From Peptostreptococcaceae bacterium (GTDB lineage Bacteria; Bacillota; Clostridia; Peptostreptococcales; Peptostreptococcaceae), in contig CABIZO010000004.1 in NCBI GenBank assembly GCA_902363255.1, positions 434,001 to 498,000 on the forward strand: a DNA stretch of 64,000 bases, written 5' to 3'. Numbering within the stretch: position 1 is the first letter of the stretch; the number at the start of each line of letters is the position of its first letter. This document shows positions 26,286 through 34,243 of this stretch, in pieces. A program made the translations under genes and the position numbers. A model generated the notes under the pieces. The model did not search any database, was not told the origin of the DNA, and saw only the letters and a list, made by a program, of their open reading frames with translations.

Positions 26286-27311
26286 CTAAACAATCTTTTT
26301 CATAGCTACAATAAATGCATTATTTTCTTCTTTAGTTCCTATGGTTACTCTGTAGTGATTATCTAATTTACCACCAAATTTTCTAATTAAAATATCTTCT
26401 TGTACTAATTTATCTTCTAAATCTTTTATATCACTATAAAAGAAAACAAAGTTTGCTCCTGATGGAAATGCTTTTATATTCATATCTAAAAGTGCATTAT
26501 AAACTTTTTCTCTTTCTTTCTTAACTTCTTTTACATAAGCTAACATCTTATCTTTTTGCTCCAATGCTTTTGTTGCAAGAAAAGCTGATACTGAGTTTAA
26601 GTTATAAGGTGGTCTTACTTTCTCTACTGTTTTTACTAATTCTTCATTAGCAAGTAAATAACCGGTTCTAATTCCGGCCATAGAAAATGCCTTTGATAAA
26701 GTTTTTACTACTATAAGATTTTTATAGTTTTCTATTTCACCCACAACACTTTCTTCTCCAAATTCCATATAAGCTTCATCAACTATAACAATTTCATCTG
26801 TTGATTTAAGTATTTCAAGTACTTTATCTCTTTTTATAACTGTACCTGTAGGATTATTAGGATTACAAATTATTGTGATTTTTGGATTATTTTTCTTTAT
26901 TGATTCTATTACTTCATCCACATCAATATCAAAATCACTACCTTCTCCTGTTTCCATATATCTGCTGTTTACTATTTTTGCATATATTGAATACATAGAA
27001 AATGTTGGATCTAAACTTAATATTAATTCATTAGTATCTACAAATGTTTTAACACATAAATCTAATAATTCACTAGATCCGTTTCCTACAGATATATTTT
27101 CAACATTGCATCCTATATAATCTGATATGGCTTTTTTTAGATCTGTATAATTATCATCTGGATATACATTTAAATAAAAATCATTCCCCAATTCTTTTAC
27201 TAAATCTTTAAATAAATCCTTATTACCTTCGTTAGCATCTAATTTTACTGAGCATACTATTGGATTAACTACATATGATTGTAATTCCTTTACACTTTGT
27301 TTTTCTTTCAT
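26286..27311 (-). CDS. hisC: Histidinol-phosphate aminotransferase
   Basis: A 341-residue PLP-dependent fold-type I aminotransferase. Visible are GNGSSELLDL, NPNNPTGT, VDEAYMEF and the PLP lysine in KTLSKAFSMAGIRTG. I chose ATG 27311 behind GGGGTGG; the frame extends to a TTG at 27338 without a better site. It overlaps the coding end of hisG only if the longer start were used. hisC directly follows hisG, the place where many Firmicutes have hisD. Confidence 0.94.
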   Translation of the reverse strand: MKEKQSVKELQSYVVNPIVCSVKLDANEGNKDLFKDLVKELGNDFYLNVYPDDNYTDLKKAISDYIGCNVENISVGNGSSELLDLCVKTFVDTNELILSLDPTFSMYSIYAKIVNSRYMETGEGSDFDIDVDEVIESIKKNNPKITIICNPNNPTGTVIKRDKVLEILKSTDEIVIVDEAYMEFGEESVVGEIENYKNLIVVKTLSKAFSMAGIRTGYLLANEELVKTVEKVRPPYNLNSVSAFLATKALEQKDKMLAYVKEVKKEREKVYNALLDMNIKAFPSGANFVFFYSDIKDLEDKLVQEDILIRKFGGKLDNHYRVTIGTKEENNAFIVAMKKIV

Positions 27312-27324
27312 ATATTCCACCCCT

Positions 27325-27969
27325 TTAATAATTTTCAATATTTAATGTTGATGCAAATTTTTCTACAATATTTTCTATTTTTGATTTTTTAAATTTGTAA
27401 CTTACTCTATTAACTATAATTCTAGAGCTAATATTGCACATATCTTCTACAATTTCTAGTCCATTTGCTTTTAATGTATTACCCGTTTCTACCAAATCTA
27501 CAATAACATCTGATAAACCTACAATTGGAGCTAGTTCCACAGAACCATTTAGCTTAATTATTTCAATTTTTTGTCCTCTAGATTTGAAATAATTTTTTGC
27601 TATAGTTGGATATTTTGTTGCTACCTTTAAAATTTCTTCCTTAGAGTAATTATTTTTTCCTTTTACTCCTGCCACAGAGAACTTACATTTACCAAATCCC
27701 AAATCTAGCAACTCATATACTTCATTATCATTTTCATTTTCTAATATAGTATCCTTACCTACTATCCCAATATCTGCCACTCCCTTTTCCACGTAGGTTA
27801 CTACATCAGATGGCTTAACATGAATATAAGTTATATTATTTTCTTCATCAGTAAAAATCAATTTTCTGCTGTCTGTTTCTATACAATCTTCCATGTTTAA
27901 AATTTTCAGTCTTCTATAAACATCTTTTTCTATTCTACCTTTAGCTATAGCTATTACAATGTTATCCAC
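27325..27969 (-). CDS. hisG: ATP phosphoribosyltransferase catalytic subunit, short form
   Basis: First committed step of histidine synthesis, joining ATP to PRPP. At about 214 residues it is the short HisG that lacks the C-terminal regulatory domain and works with HisZ. Family features include IAIAKGRIEKDV, GVADIGIVGKD and the PRPP loop DLVETGNTLKANGLE. I chose GTG 27969, nine bases after AGGAG; a TTG at 27978 overlaps the ribosome site. Confidence 0.94.
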   Translation of the reverse strand: MDNIVIAIAKGRIEKDVYRRLKILNMEDCIETDSRKLIFTDEENNITYIHVKPSDVVTYVEKGVADIGIVGKDTILENENDNEVYELLDLGFGKCKFSVAGVKGKNNYSKEEILKVATKYPTIAKNYFKSRGQKIEIIKLNGSVELAPIVGLSDVIVDLVETGNTLKANGLEIVEDMCNISSRIIVNRVSYKFKKSKIENIVEKFASTLNIENY

Positions 27970-27981
27970 CTTTATCAACTC

Positions 27982-28926
27982 CTATCTTTTTGATGCTTCC
28001 ATAAGGCCATCTACATCTATACAAAATCCTATAGCAGGAACTAATCTTCCAAACTCTTCTGTAAGAGAGTCATACCTTCCTCCACTGAGAATTTCTTTGT
28101 ATACATTATCATAATATCCTTTTATCATTAATCCTTCATAATAATCAAATTTGCCTATCATGGCTAAGTCACAATTAGTATATTTTTTACATTCACTTTC
28201 CTTAAGTAAAAGGCTTATTTCTTCTAGTTCTTCTATTCCTTTTTTCATTAAATCATTAGTATAAAGAGTTTTAGCTTGTGATATGACCTTTTCTATACAT
28301 CCATTTAAATCAAGTAAATTAAGTATTGTTTCCCTTATTTCTTCTTTTATAGTAAATTTTTGTAAGTAATCTTTTATTTCTATTTTATTTTTTCTTAGCA
28401 TTAAGCTTTTTAATTTATTTTCTTGATGTTCTTTAAGATTTAGTTCACTAAGCAATCCATTAATATAATTGCTATTTCCAATTTCTAAAATAAATCTCTC
28501 ACCAAATTTCTTCAGTATATCTAGGGACATATTCACTATTTCTCTATCAGCTTTCATTGATTTCTCCCCTAAATACTCACATCCAAATTGTCTTATTTCT
28601 TTTATTCCTTCTTTACCTTCATTTTTATATACTGTTGAGTGATAAAATAACTTAAGAACTAAATCCGCTTCCCATCTTGGTATTAAGCTTTTTATAATAC
28701 TTGTAGTAATATCTGGTCTTAATACTAAAATCTTGTCACTGACTATCTTAACCATGGATTTTGTGGGAGTTCTTTTGTTTATTGCTATAAAGTTATCGTA
28801 ATCCTCAAATATACTTGGTTCTATTTGAATATAGTTATTTCTTACAAATATAGATTCTACTTCTTTTGTAAACTCATATCTTTTCTTATAATAATTCAAT
28901 TCATTTTCAATACTTAAATATCTCAT
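27982..28926 (-). CDS. hisZ: ATP phosphoribosyltransferase regulatory subunit
   Basis: A 314-residue HisRS-like protein that activates short HisG and carries feedback inhibition by histidine. It resembles class II histidyl-tRNA synthetase (LRPDITTSI as motif 2-like, SGGRYDSLTEEFG as in HisRS) but lacks the anticodon domain. First structural gene of the operon, 71 bases past the leader terminator. Confidence 0.93.
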   Translation of the reverse strand: MRYLSIENELNYYKKRYEFTKEVESIFVRNNYIQIEPSIFEDYDNFIAINKRTPTKSMVKIVSDKILVLRPDITTSIIKSLIPRWEADLVLKLFYHSTVYKNEGKEGIKEIRQFGCEYLGEKSMKADREIVNMSLDILKKFGERFILEIGNSNYINGLLSELNLKEHQENKLKSLMLRKNKIEIKDYLQKFTIKEEIRETILNLLDLNGCIEKVISQAKTLYTNDLMKKGIEELEEISLLLKESECKKYTNCDLAMIGKFDYYEGLMIKGYYDNVYKEILSGGRYDSLTEEFGRLVPAIGFCIDVDGLMEASKR

Positions 28927-28996
28927 ATTTCCACCTCTAATCCTTTCTTAATTAGCAAACAAGACTTTCCTTAGTAAATATAATTTTCTATAAATG

Positions 28997-29028
28997 AAAA
29001 AACCATATAGGCTATACCTATATGGTTT
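28997..29028 (-). terminator. Leader terminator of his operon
   Basis: On the minus strand AAACCATATAGG, loop TATAG, CCTATATGGTTT and six Ts: a perfect 12-bp intrinsic terminator, 82 bases after the leader-peptide stop and 71 before hisZ. Its 5' arm can also pair with CTATGATGGT (29051-29042), with one bulged G, which would prevent the terminator. Confidence 0.85.
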
Positions 29029-29029
29029 G

Positions 29030-29119
29030 AAAGTTTCATATACCATCATAGATACAATCCCATTTCCTGCACTTTAAATAGGGCTTGTATCATATGAAAA
29101 AATTCATATTTACAATCCC
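29030..29119 (-). promoter_or_regulatory. Attenuator pairing region of his leader
   Basis: Three segments in RNA order: A 29119-29103 (starts GGGATTGTAAA, spans the leader stop codon), B 29098-29081 (ends GATACAAGCCC), C 29061-29051 (GGGATTGTATC). A and C are near-copies and both complement B; the sequence just past C complements the terminator's 5' arm. Such mutually exclusive pairings are the mark of a classical attenuator. Which fold forms under starvation I cannot settle by hand. Confidence 0.6.
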
Positions 29120-29193
29120 TTAGATCTATGATGATGATAATATAATATTGTAATTAAATTGTTATTAAGTTTTTCATTTATAATATACATCAT
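29110..29193 (-). CDS. hisL: His leader peptide with three consecutive His codons
   Basis: A 27-codon frame with GGAGGG five to eight bases before tandem ATGs at 29193 and 29190. Near its end is ILYYHHHRSKGL, the three His codons CAT at 29136-29128, then stop at 29110. It lies between a good promoter and an intrinsic terminator, upstream of hisZ. This is the layout of ribosome-mediated his attenuation (as in enterobacterial hisL). No T-box GGTGG element is seen in the leader. Expected role: ribosome stalling when charged tRNA-His is scarce. Confidence 0.75.
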   Translation of the reverse strand: MMYIINEKLNNNLITILYYHHHRSKGL

Positions 29194-29234
29194 ACTCACC
29201 CTCCAAAGAATTTATTATTGATTTATTAAGAATA

Positions 29235-29263
29235 ATGATAATCTAGTTTGTATACAATATCAA
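29235..29263 (-). promoter_or_regulatory. Promoter of his operon
   Basis: TTGATA (29263-29258), 17-bp spacer, TATCAT (29240-29235) on the minus strand. The predicted start near 29228 gives a short 5' end before the leader peptide. Confidence 0.5.
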
Positions 29264-29350
29264 CAATTATTTTAATTTTCTTAATATTTTTATTATTTTT
29301 ATTTATTTCTTTATATTTATTTAGTTTTCATTTATAATTTTAAACTTTAT

Positions 29351-30001
29351 TTAATATTTTAAAGATTTAATTACCTTATCTATTTCTTTACTAGCTTTAT
29401 CAATAGAAGCTAATCTTTCTTCTTCTGTAGTTCCAGTACCATCTACTAATATTTCTTTTGTCTTTTTTATACCAATAAATTTTGATATATATTTTATATA
29501 ATTTACACCACGATTTAATATTGGTTTTACATATGCAGGTATTTTACCACCACTTGATTGAATATATACTAAACTTCTATCAAGATCATTTAATTTTCCT
29601 TTAGGCTTTTTATTCTCAAACTTAATGGTCTTCTTGTCTTGAATTACACAATCAAAATATTCTTTTAATTGTGGTGGGAAAGATGAACTCCACATTGGCG
29701 CTGAAATAACATATACTCTCGCTTTTATAAATTGTTCACATAAATCATTTATTCTTTGTATTTCTTTTTGAGCATGATCATCTAATTGTTTTAGAGCTTC
29801 TTTTTCTACTAATGCACTACGCCCTGCAAAATATTCATATTCTAATCTTGGAATATTATCTTTGTATAAATCCACTTCCTCCACATCAAAGTCTGGATTT
29901 TTTTCGATGAACTTTTGTATAAAAAGTCTTGCAACAGTTTTACTTGATGATAATTTTTCTGGTTTTGAATTACAACTAATATATAATAATGTTTTTCTCA
30001 T
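29351..30001 (-). CDS. azoR: FMN-dependent NADH-azoreductase/flavodoxin-fold reductase
   Basis: A 216-residue flavodoxin-fold NAD(P)H oxidoreductase. The N-terminal phosphate loop is SCNSKPEKLSSSKTVA, and the flavin-binding block APMWSSSFPPQLKEYFDCVI matches the PMWNFSIPAQLK motif of AzoR. It reduces azo dyes and quinones in vitro; the physiological role is probably quinone detoxification. Single gene, its 3' end facing the his promoter region. Confidence 0.85.
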   Translation of the reverse strand: MRKTLLYISCNSKPEKLSSSKTVARLFIQKFIEKNPDFDVEEVDLYKDNIPRLEYEYFAGRSALVEKEALKQLDDHAQKEIQRINDLCEQFIKARVYVISAPMWSSSFPPQLKEYFDCVIQDKKTIKFENKKPKGKLNDLDRSLVYIQSSGGKIPAYVKPILNRGVNYIKYISKFIGIKKTKEILVDGTGTTEEERLASIDKASKEIDKVIKSLKY

Positions 30002-30075
30002 ACTTCACCTCTAATAATCATTTGATAATACTATATTATTTGTTAAATTTTTGAATTTATTCCTTTTATATAAAT

Positions 30076-30102
30076 AAAAAGACTACATAAATATATGTAG
30101 TC
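30076..30102 (-). terminator. Terminator after Fic-fold gene
   Basis: GACTACATA / TATGTAGTC 9-bp stem, loop of four, followed by T5 on the minus strand, just past the stop at 30111. Confidence 0.8.
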
Positions 30103-30110
30103 TTTCGAAT

Positions 30111-31157
30111 CTATTTCTTTTTCCATTTTGCACTTCTACCTTTTGCCACAACTTCTATTTTGCCGTTTTTTCTCAAGTTGTTAAATACTCGATTAATAGT
30201 TGGCTCTGGAATATCAGGACATTGATTTCTTACATCATCTTTTGTAAAATATCCCAAAGTAGAGTTAATTACTTTTTCTATTCTTCTAGTTTTAGTTTCT
30301 TTTTTATTTCCTGTTAAATTCATTTCTTCAGTTAAGTCTTCATATGCAATTAGTGTAAATGATAAAAAATAATCTAACCATTTATTCATATTATAAGAAT
30401 TACTTTCATAATCTCCTTGTTTAGAAAACAAGTTTCTGAAATACATATAGTTTTCATCATAATATAATTTACCTAAACTTGTAAATCTACCTACCTCATA
30501 CCCACTTTTATTTAAAAGCAATAAAGTTAAAATTTTTGCCATTGATAAATTATCTTCTTTAAATGGTTGTATTAATATAAAATCCATAATAAATGATGCA
30601 ATTATTATAAGATCTTGAATTTTATCTTCTTCCAAAAGCCCATAATATTTTTTACATAATTCTTCAACTTTATTCTCTATATTCTTTTCTATATCAATCT
30701 CAGCATCTATATTGTTACTAAGTTCATTTAGATTTACATAATTTGAATATCCTATAGCCTCATTTCTATATCTTCCACCTCTTACAAGGGAATATCTATG
30801 TAAATAACCATGAAGCTCTAGTATAGTTTCAGAACTTACCTGAATATCTTCATAAGCGCTATTTACTGTTTTTACTACATCTCTAAATTCTACAACGCCA
30901 ATCTCTTCTCTTGATTGCGGTGAAACTTCATTATTAATTAATTTGATTAAATTTTCTTTTCCATTAGTAAAATTATCAATATAAGTATCATAAACAAATT
31001 TAAAAATAGCATCATCAGTCATTTCTACTACTGTAATTTTAGGCTGCTTTTTATATATAATCTGCTCCCCCTTGTATTCATTAATTCTACATAGTTTTTT
31101 CACAATATTCATATCTAATGATATATTAGTTAACTTTGTCCCCATAGTGTACTCCAT
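30111..31157 (-). CDS. Fic-fold protein with degraded active site
   Basis: A 348-residue protein with Fic-family layout: N-terminal helices, a Fic core (residues about 105-260) with ILELHGYLH and GGRYRNEAIGY as the flap region, and a C-terminal winged helix (residues about 285-345, FTKDDVRNQCPDIPEPTINRVFNNLRKNG). The catalytic loop HPFxxGNGRxxR is replaced by QPFKEDNLSMAK (197-208), so the catalytic His and the GNGR phosphate loop are lost. AMP transfer is therefore unlikely; a regulatory or DNA-binding role is possible. ATG 31157 follows GGAGTG. Confidence 0.8.
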   Translation of the reverse strand: MEYTMGTKLTNISLDMNIVKKLCRINEYKGEQIIYKKQPKITVVEMTDDAIFKFVYDTYIDNFTNGKENLIKLINNEVSPQSREEIGVVEFRDVVKTVNSAYEDIQVSSETILELHGYLHRYSLVRGGRYRNEAIGYSNYVNLNELSNNIDAEIDIEKNIENKVEELCKKYYGLLEEDKIQDLIIIASFIMDFILIQPFKEDNLSMAKILTLLLLNKSGYEVGRFTSLGKLYYDENYMYFRNLFSKQGDYESNSYNMNKWLDYFLSFTLIAYEDLTEEMNLTGNKKETKTRRIEKVINSTLGYFTKDDVRNQCPDIPEPTINRVFNNLRKNGKIEVVAKGRSAKWKKK

Positions 31158-31218
31158 AATATCACTCCAAACCCCATTAATATACTTTTCTTTTTACAAT
31201 TATCGTCATAATACTTAA

Positions 31219-31247
31219 ATTTTACCATAATTTGCTACTATTCACAA
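31219..31247 (-). promoter_or_regulatory. Promoter of Fic-fold gene
   Basis: TTGTGA (31247-31242), 17-bp spacer, TAAAAT (31224-31219) on the minus strand, 60 bases upstream of the start. The rest of the gap 31158-31440 is very AT-rich and shows no gene. Confidence 0.5.
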
Positions 31248-31440
31248 TTAATTATATATTATTTCTTGTTAATTTACAGAATATTTATATTATTATTCTT
31301 ATGTTTTTAAAGTTATACCTTATTATGGCCAGATAATCTTCTCACATAATAATAATTTATTGTGAAAGTTATAAAAAAGAAAACTATAAAATGGGTAATT
31401 GCTTAGCATAAGCTATAATATACAAATAGATTACAAACAA

Positions 31441-31475
31441 AAAACCTTACTTAAATTTCATTCAAGTAAGGTTTT
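31441..31475 (-). terminator. Terminator of oxidoreductase fragment
   Basis: AAAACCTTACTT / AAGTAAGGTTTT 12-bp perfect stem, 11-base loop, T-run on the minus strand, just past the stop at 31482. Confidence 0.85.
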
Positions 31476-31481
31476 TGATTA

Positions 31482-31800
31482 TTATATCAACTTATTATTG
31501 TAAATACCTAATAAATCTTCATCTTTTACTCTTTTTTCTATTTCATTCTTATCTATTGTATAAAATCCTAATTTTTTCATTCTATTAAAATAAATGCTTC
31601 CTGCAAAAGTAAATCTTTTTTTTGTTCCACCTTCCTTATGCATTTCTTCATTTGAATAAGATATAAAGTCTCCTATTAATAATGTTTTTGGTAATTCCAA
31701 ATACTCCATATTCGCCAAATATCTTACAGCATTGTGGCCAGCTAAACTTCCCGTACAAATTGCTTCTGCAACAGCAACCAAAATACAATGTATTCTTTTA
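31482..31800 (-). pseudogene. C-terminal fragment of FAD-dependent oxidoreductase
   Basis: About 105 codons reading VAEAICTGSLAGHNAVR near the break, then the remainder of a C-terminal domain down to the stop at 31482. The motif CTGSLAGHNA is the glycine-rich end of a FAD-dependent (MnmG-like) oxidoreductase, but the 300 or so N-terminal residues with the FAD site are missing. The recognisable part begins near 31790, where an opposite-strand HTH frame starts; an ATG at 31820 gives an unrelated short N-terminus without a ribosome site. Likely inactive, cut by recombination. Confidence 0.65.
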
Positions 31801-32225
31801 ATTTTTATGAAACTTTGCATAAAAATTGTTGTGATAAAACTTTTGGTGATAGACTTAAAAATGAAAGACTTAAAAAAGGCTTATCCCAATCTGATTTAAG
31901 TAATTTAACAAATATAACCAGAACTTCTATTTCAGAATATGAATTAAATAACATTATTCCTACTAAAGAAACACTTTTAAAAATAGGTTCTGTATTGGAT
32001 ATTGATTATATTTGTAATGAGGGTTATAGTAAGTTAATTATATCTAATTTTAATGAAAATTTAAAGTTATGGAGATTAAAAAATAATCTTTCTATTACAA
32101 AAGCAAGTACTTATTTTGATACTGATAAAAGTACTTATTATAAATGGGAAAAAGGTATTTTTAATATAAGTAAAGATAAATATTATCACAATAAAAATTT
32201 AATAGATTCTATATTAGATTTATAA
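31788..32225 (+). CDS. Two-domain XRE-type HTH protein, possibly 5'-truncated
   Basis: Up to 145 residues with two helix-turn-helix blocks: FGDRLKNERLKKGLSQSDLS to about residue 70, and a second at 95-130 (LWRLKNNLSITKASTYF, STYYKWEKG). The reading frame opens at ATG 31788 in overlap with the oxidoreductase fragment and has no ribosome site; the first 15 residues look unlike an XRE N-terminus. It may therefore be the C-terminal part of a longer protein cut at the same junction. Function as repressor is possible but unproven. Confidence 0.55.
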   Translation: MYSFNFYETLHKNCCDKTFGDRLKNERLKKGLSQSDLSNLTNITRTSISEYELNNIIPTKETLLKIGSVLDIDYICNEGYSKLIISNFNENLKLWRLKNNLSITKASTYFDTDKSTYYKWEKGIFNISKDKYYHNKNLIDSILDL

Positions 32226-32527
32226 AAGAAATGGGTATAGACACTTATAATAGAAAAGTATCAGTTACGTTTAAATAAGCCACAGGCTCTTTATGAGATT
32301 CCGCCATAACTGCCATATTGTATTATACCTATAATTTTAAAATTAATATTTTTGACTAAAACACTCAAAAAAACTAAAATTTCGCACAAAAACTGGAAAA
32401 TTTATACAAAAGATGATATAGTTAAAAAAAATACTTACCCCATAGTATTTTTTTAATTATATAAACTAAGAATCTATAAACTTGACATCCCCTTGTTAAG
32501 TTTAAAAATAGTTCTTGTTTAACACTA

Positions 32528-32586
32528 ATAGAGTGGTTAATTCCCTGTAAACTAAAATCCCTAGTTTAATCTCAAAACCACTCTAT
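32528..32586. repeat. Nested hairpin element
   Basis: Outer arms of 11 bp (32528-32538 and 32576-32586, ATAGAGTGGTT/AACCACTCTAT) enclosing an inner 6-bp stem (AAACTA/TAGTTT, 32549-32554 and 32562-32567). No T-run follows, so not a typical terminator. Confidence 0.5.
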
Positions 32587-32631
32587 ACTTAATTAAATAA
32601 CTTATTTTCTTCTTAATTTTAAAAATATAAT

Positions 32632-32666
32632 AAAAAAAAGACCTTGTTAGTATTTTACTAACAAGG
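32632..32666 (-). terminator. Strong terminator at prophage left end
   Basis: CCTTGTTAGTA / TACTAACAAGG 11-bp perfect stem with three-base loop; on the minus strand followed by CTTTTTTTT. It may back up the lysis-operon terminator. Confidence 0.8.
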
Positions 32667-32780
32667 ATTTCTAAAATGGGAATATGTATTCTTATTTCTA
32701 ATATTAATTATATTATAATAATTGCATTTTTCAACCATTTTTTCCATTTTTCTACACAAATATATAATAAAATCACAAAA

Positions 32781-32820
32781 TAAAAGTGCTAGAGTAAAAT
32801 TAATTACCCTAGCACTTTTA
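32781..32820 (-). terminator. Terminator of phage lysis operon
   Basis: TAAAAGTGCTAG / CTAGCACTTTTA 12-bp stem with T-run on the minus strand, three bases past the amidase stop. Confidence 0.8.
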
Positions 32821-32823
32821 TTT

Positions 32824-33630
32824 TTATATTAATTCTATGTATTTATTACTAGTATTTACAAAACCACTTTCTCCTTCGTGCCAAATTGAACCCCAACCAT
32901 TATGTACATATCCAAGAGTTACTATTTCGCCCTTTTTAAGACTAAAATCTATAGCTCCTAAATCACCTTTTGAATTAGGTCTACTTTTTCTAACATTTAA
33001 GCTATCACAAACAACCTTAGCTTTTTTATTGTAATCACCATTTTTTAATTGTTTGTATTCTACTTTTACGGTATCTTTTTCTACAAGTTTATTTTTAAAC
33101 CAAGTCCAGCTATAGCCAAATTTTCCAGCTCTTAACCAACTAGGGCAATTCTTCTCAGTCCAGTCATAATGAGCTTTAGCTACAAGAGAAGATTTATATT
33201 CAGTCTTTAATAATTTAAATAAAGCTATAGCATTAAGATAAGTATTATATTGCTTAGCCTTATCATTGTACATACACATTTCTATACTTATAGAAGTATT
33301 ATTTCCAGATGTACATCCTTGAGCATATGCTTTCCAATTTAAAGGAATATTTTGAATGATTTTATTATGCCCTACAGTAATATGCCATGAAGCCTTTCTG
33401 TAATTAGATTTACTTGTTCCTGCATAAGGATCATTATTAGCATTTTTTAGTGCTAATGCCATTCTTGGTGCATCTACATCATAACAATCAGTTTGATGAA
33501 AAGTTATTGAGGTTGGTGTTATTTTACTTCCAGGAATACAGCTTCCCACCTTTAATAGTGAATCTGATACTACTGTTGCTTTTCCAATTTTAATTCCATT
33601 TAATAGTATATGATTTTTTACGTTTGACAT
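32824..33630 (-). CDS. Phage N-acetylmuramoyl-L-alanine amidase (endolysin)
   Basis: A 268-residue endolysin. Residues about 38-165 are an Amidase_2/PGRP fold with zinc ligands His45 (TFHQTD), His154 (AHYDWTEK) and Cys162 (NCPSW). Residues about 200-268 form an SH3-type wall-binding domain (SLNVRKSRPNS, GWGSIWHEGESGFVNTSNKYI). I chose ATG 33630, behind TTGGAGG; the longer frame to 33693 has no ribosome site. It follows the holin as the last gene of the lysis cassette. No signal peptide, so it needs the holin for release. Confidence 0.92.
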   Translation of the reverse strand: MSNVKNHILLNGIKIGKATVVSDSLLKVGSCIPGSKITPTSITFHQTDCYDVDAPRMALALKNANNDPYAGTSKSNYRKASWHITVGHNKIIQNIPLNWKAYAQGCTSGNNTSISIEMCMYNDKAKQYNTYLNAIALFKLLKTEYKSSLVAKAHYDWTEKNCPSWLRAGKFGYSWTWFKNKLVEKDTVKVEYKQLKNGDYNKKAKVVCDSLNVRKSRPNSKGDLGAIDFSLKKGEIVTLGYVHNGWGSIWHEGESGFVNTSNKYIELI

Positions 33631-33670
33631 TTTAATTGCCTCCAATATTTTTATATTTTTGTTAAATAAA

Positions 33671-33708
33671 TAAAGTGAACTCCTTTTGGGCAAAGGTAAT
33701 TCACTTTA
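33671..33708 (-). terminator. Hairpin between holin and endolysin
   Basis: TAAAGTGAA / TTCACTTTA 9-bp stem with an inner CCTTT/AAAGG stem. It may reduce endolysin transcription relative to the upstream genes. Confidence 0.6.
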
Positions 33709-33718
33709 ATAAATTAAT

Positions 33719-33976
33719 CTATTTACTTTGTATTAATGTTACAAATAATTGATGTAATCCTGTACTAGCAAGACCACTAAACATACCAGCAAGTAATACG
33801 TCTGGACTAATACATCTTACTATCCATACATTAAGAACAACACCAAGTACTGCCATTATAAGTGGTATGTACTTATTATCTAATGAAGGAAAACTGTTCT
33901 TAAGAACATACCCAACACATACACATATTCCTACTATTACTAAAACAACATAATCATTTAAAAAATTTAAATCCAT
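33719..33976 (-). CDS. Phage holin
   Basis: An 85-residue protein with an N-terminal helix (YVVLVIVGICVCVGYVL), a second hydrophobic segment (IPLIMAVLGVVLNVWIV) and a third amphipathic one (LLAGMFSGLASTGLHQLF). Layout and size match the clostridial phage holin family. It forms membrane holes that let out the amidase. Placed between XhlA and the endolysin. Confidence 0.85.
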   Translation of the reverse strand: MDLNFLNDYVVLVIVGICVCVGYVLKNSFPSLDNKYIPLIMAVLGVVLNVWIVRCISPDVLLAGMFSGLASTGLHQLFVTLIQSK

Positions 33977-33995
33977 TTTTCTACCTCCTAATTTT

Positions 33996-34223
33996 TTATT
34001 TCAATAAAAAAGCAATAACCGAACTTATCAAAGCTCCAGCTATTGCTCGCCATATCCACGTATTTGAATTTTCTAAATCTGTTATTCTGTTATTTGCTAC
34101 TTTTATTTTTTCTTCTATTAATTCAGTCTTTAGATTATTATTTGTATTTATATTTTCTAATAATACTTCAATCCGTACTAGCTTTTCTCTAACCTCTTGG
34201 ATTGCATCCTCTTTTTCTGGCAT
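33996..34223 (-). CDS. xhlA: Hemolysin XhlA-type phage protein
   Basis: A 75-residue protein with a long helix or coiled coil (residues about 5-52) and a C-terminal membrane anchor (WIWRAIAGALISSVIAFLLK). This is the XhlA form from PBSX-like phages, an accessory to the holin. ATG 34223 lies 20 bases after the upstream small gene. Confidence 0.85.
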   Translation of the reverse strand: MPEKEDAIQEVREKLVRIEVLLENINTNNNLKTELIEEKIKVANNRITDLENSNTWIWRAIAGALISSVIAFLLK

Positions 34224-34243
34224 AAATTAATCCTTTCCTTTAA

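Larger units (their letters stand above)
32226..32823. other. 600-base non-coding stretch at the prophage left end
   Basis: No convincing gene. It contains, in order, a possibly decayed coding stretch (32226-32330, short frames such as ATG 32233 with 15 codons), a nested hairpin (32528-32586), a strong minus-strand terminator (32632-32666) and the lysis-operon terminator (32781-32820). The left attachment site of the prophage probably lies here or at the 31.79-kb junction. Confidence 0.5.

Noticed and set aside
28927..29350. T-box riboswitch for histidine
   Set aside because: No GGTGG-type antiterminator bulge or AGTA/specifier-stem pattern could be found; the leader peptide explains the His codons better.
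31788..32225. Second CI-type repressor of the prophage
   Set aside because: Two HTH blocks, a missing ribosome site and location beyond the lysis genes argue for a fragment rather than a second repressor.
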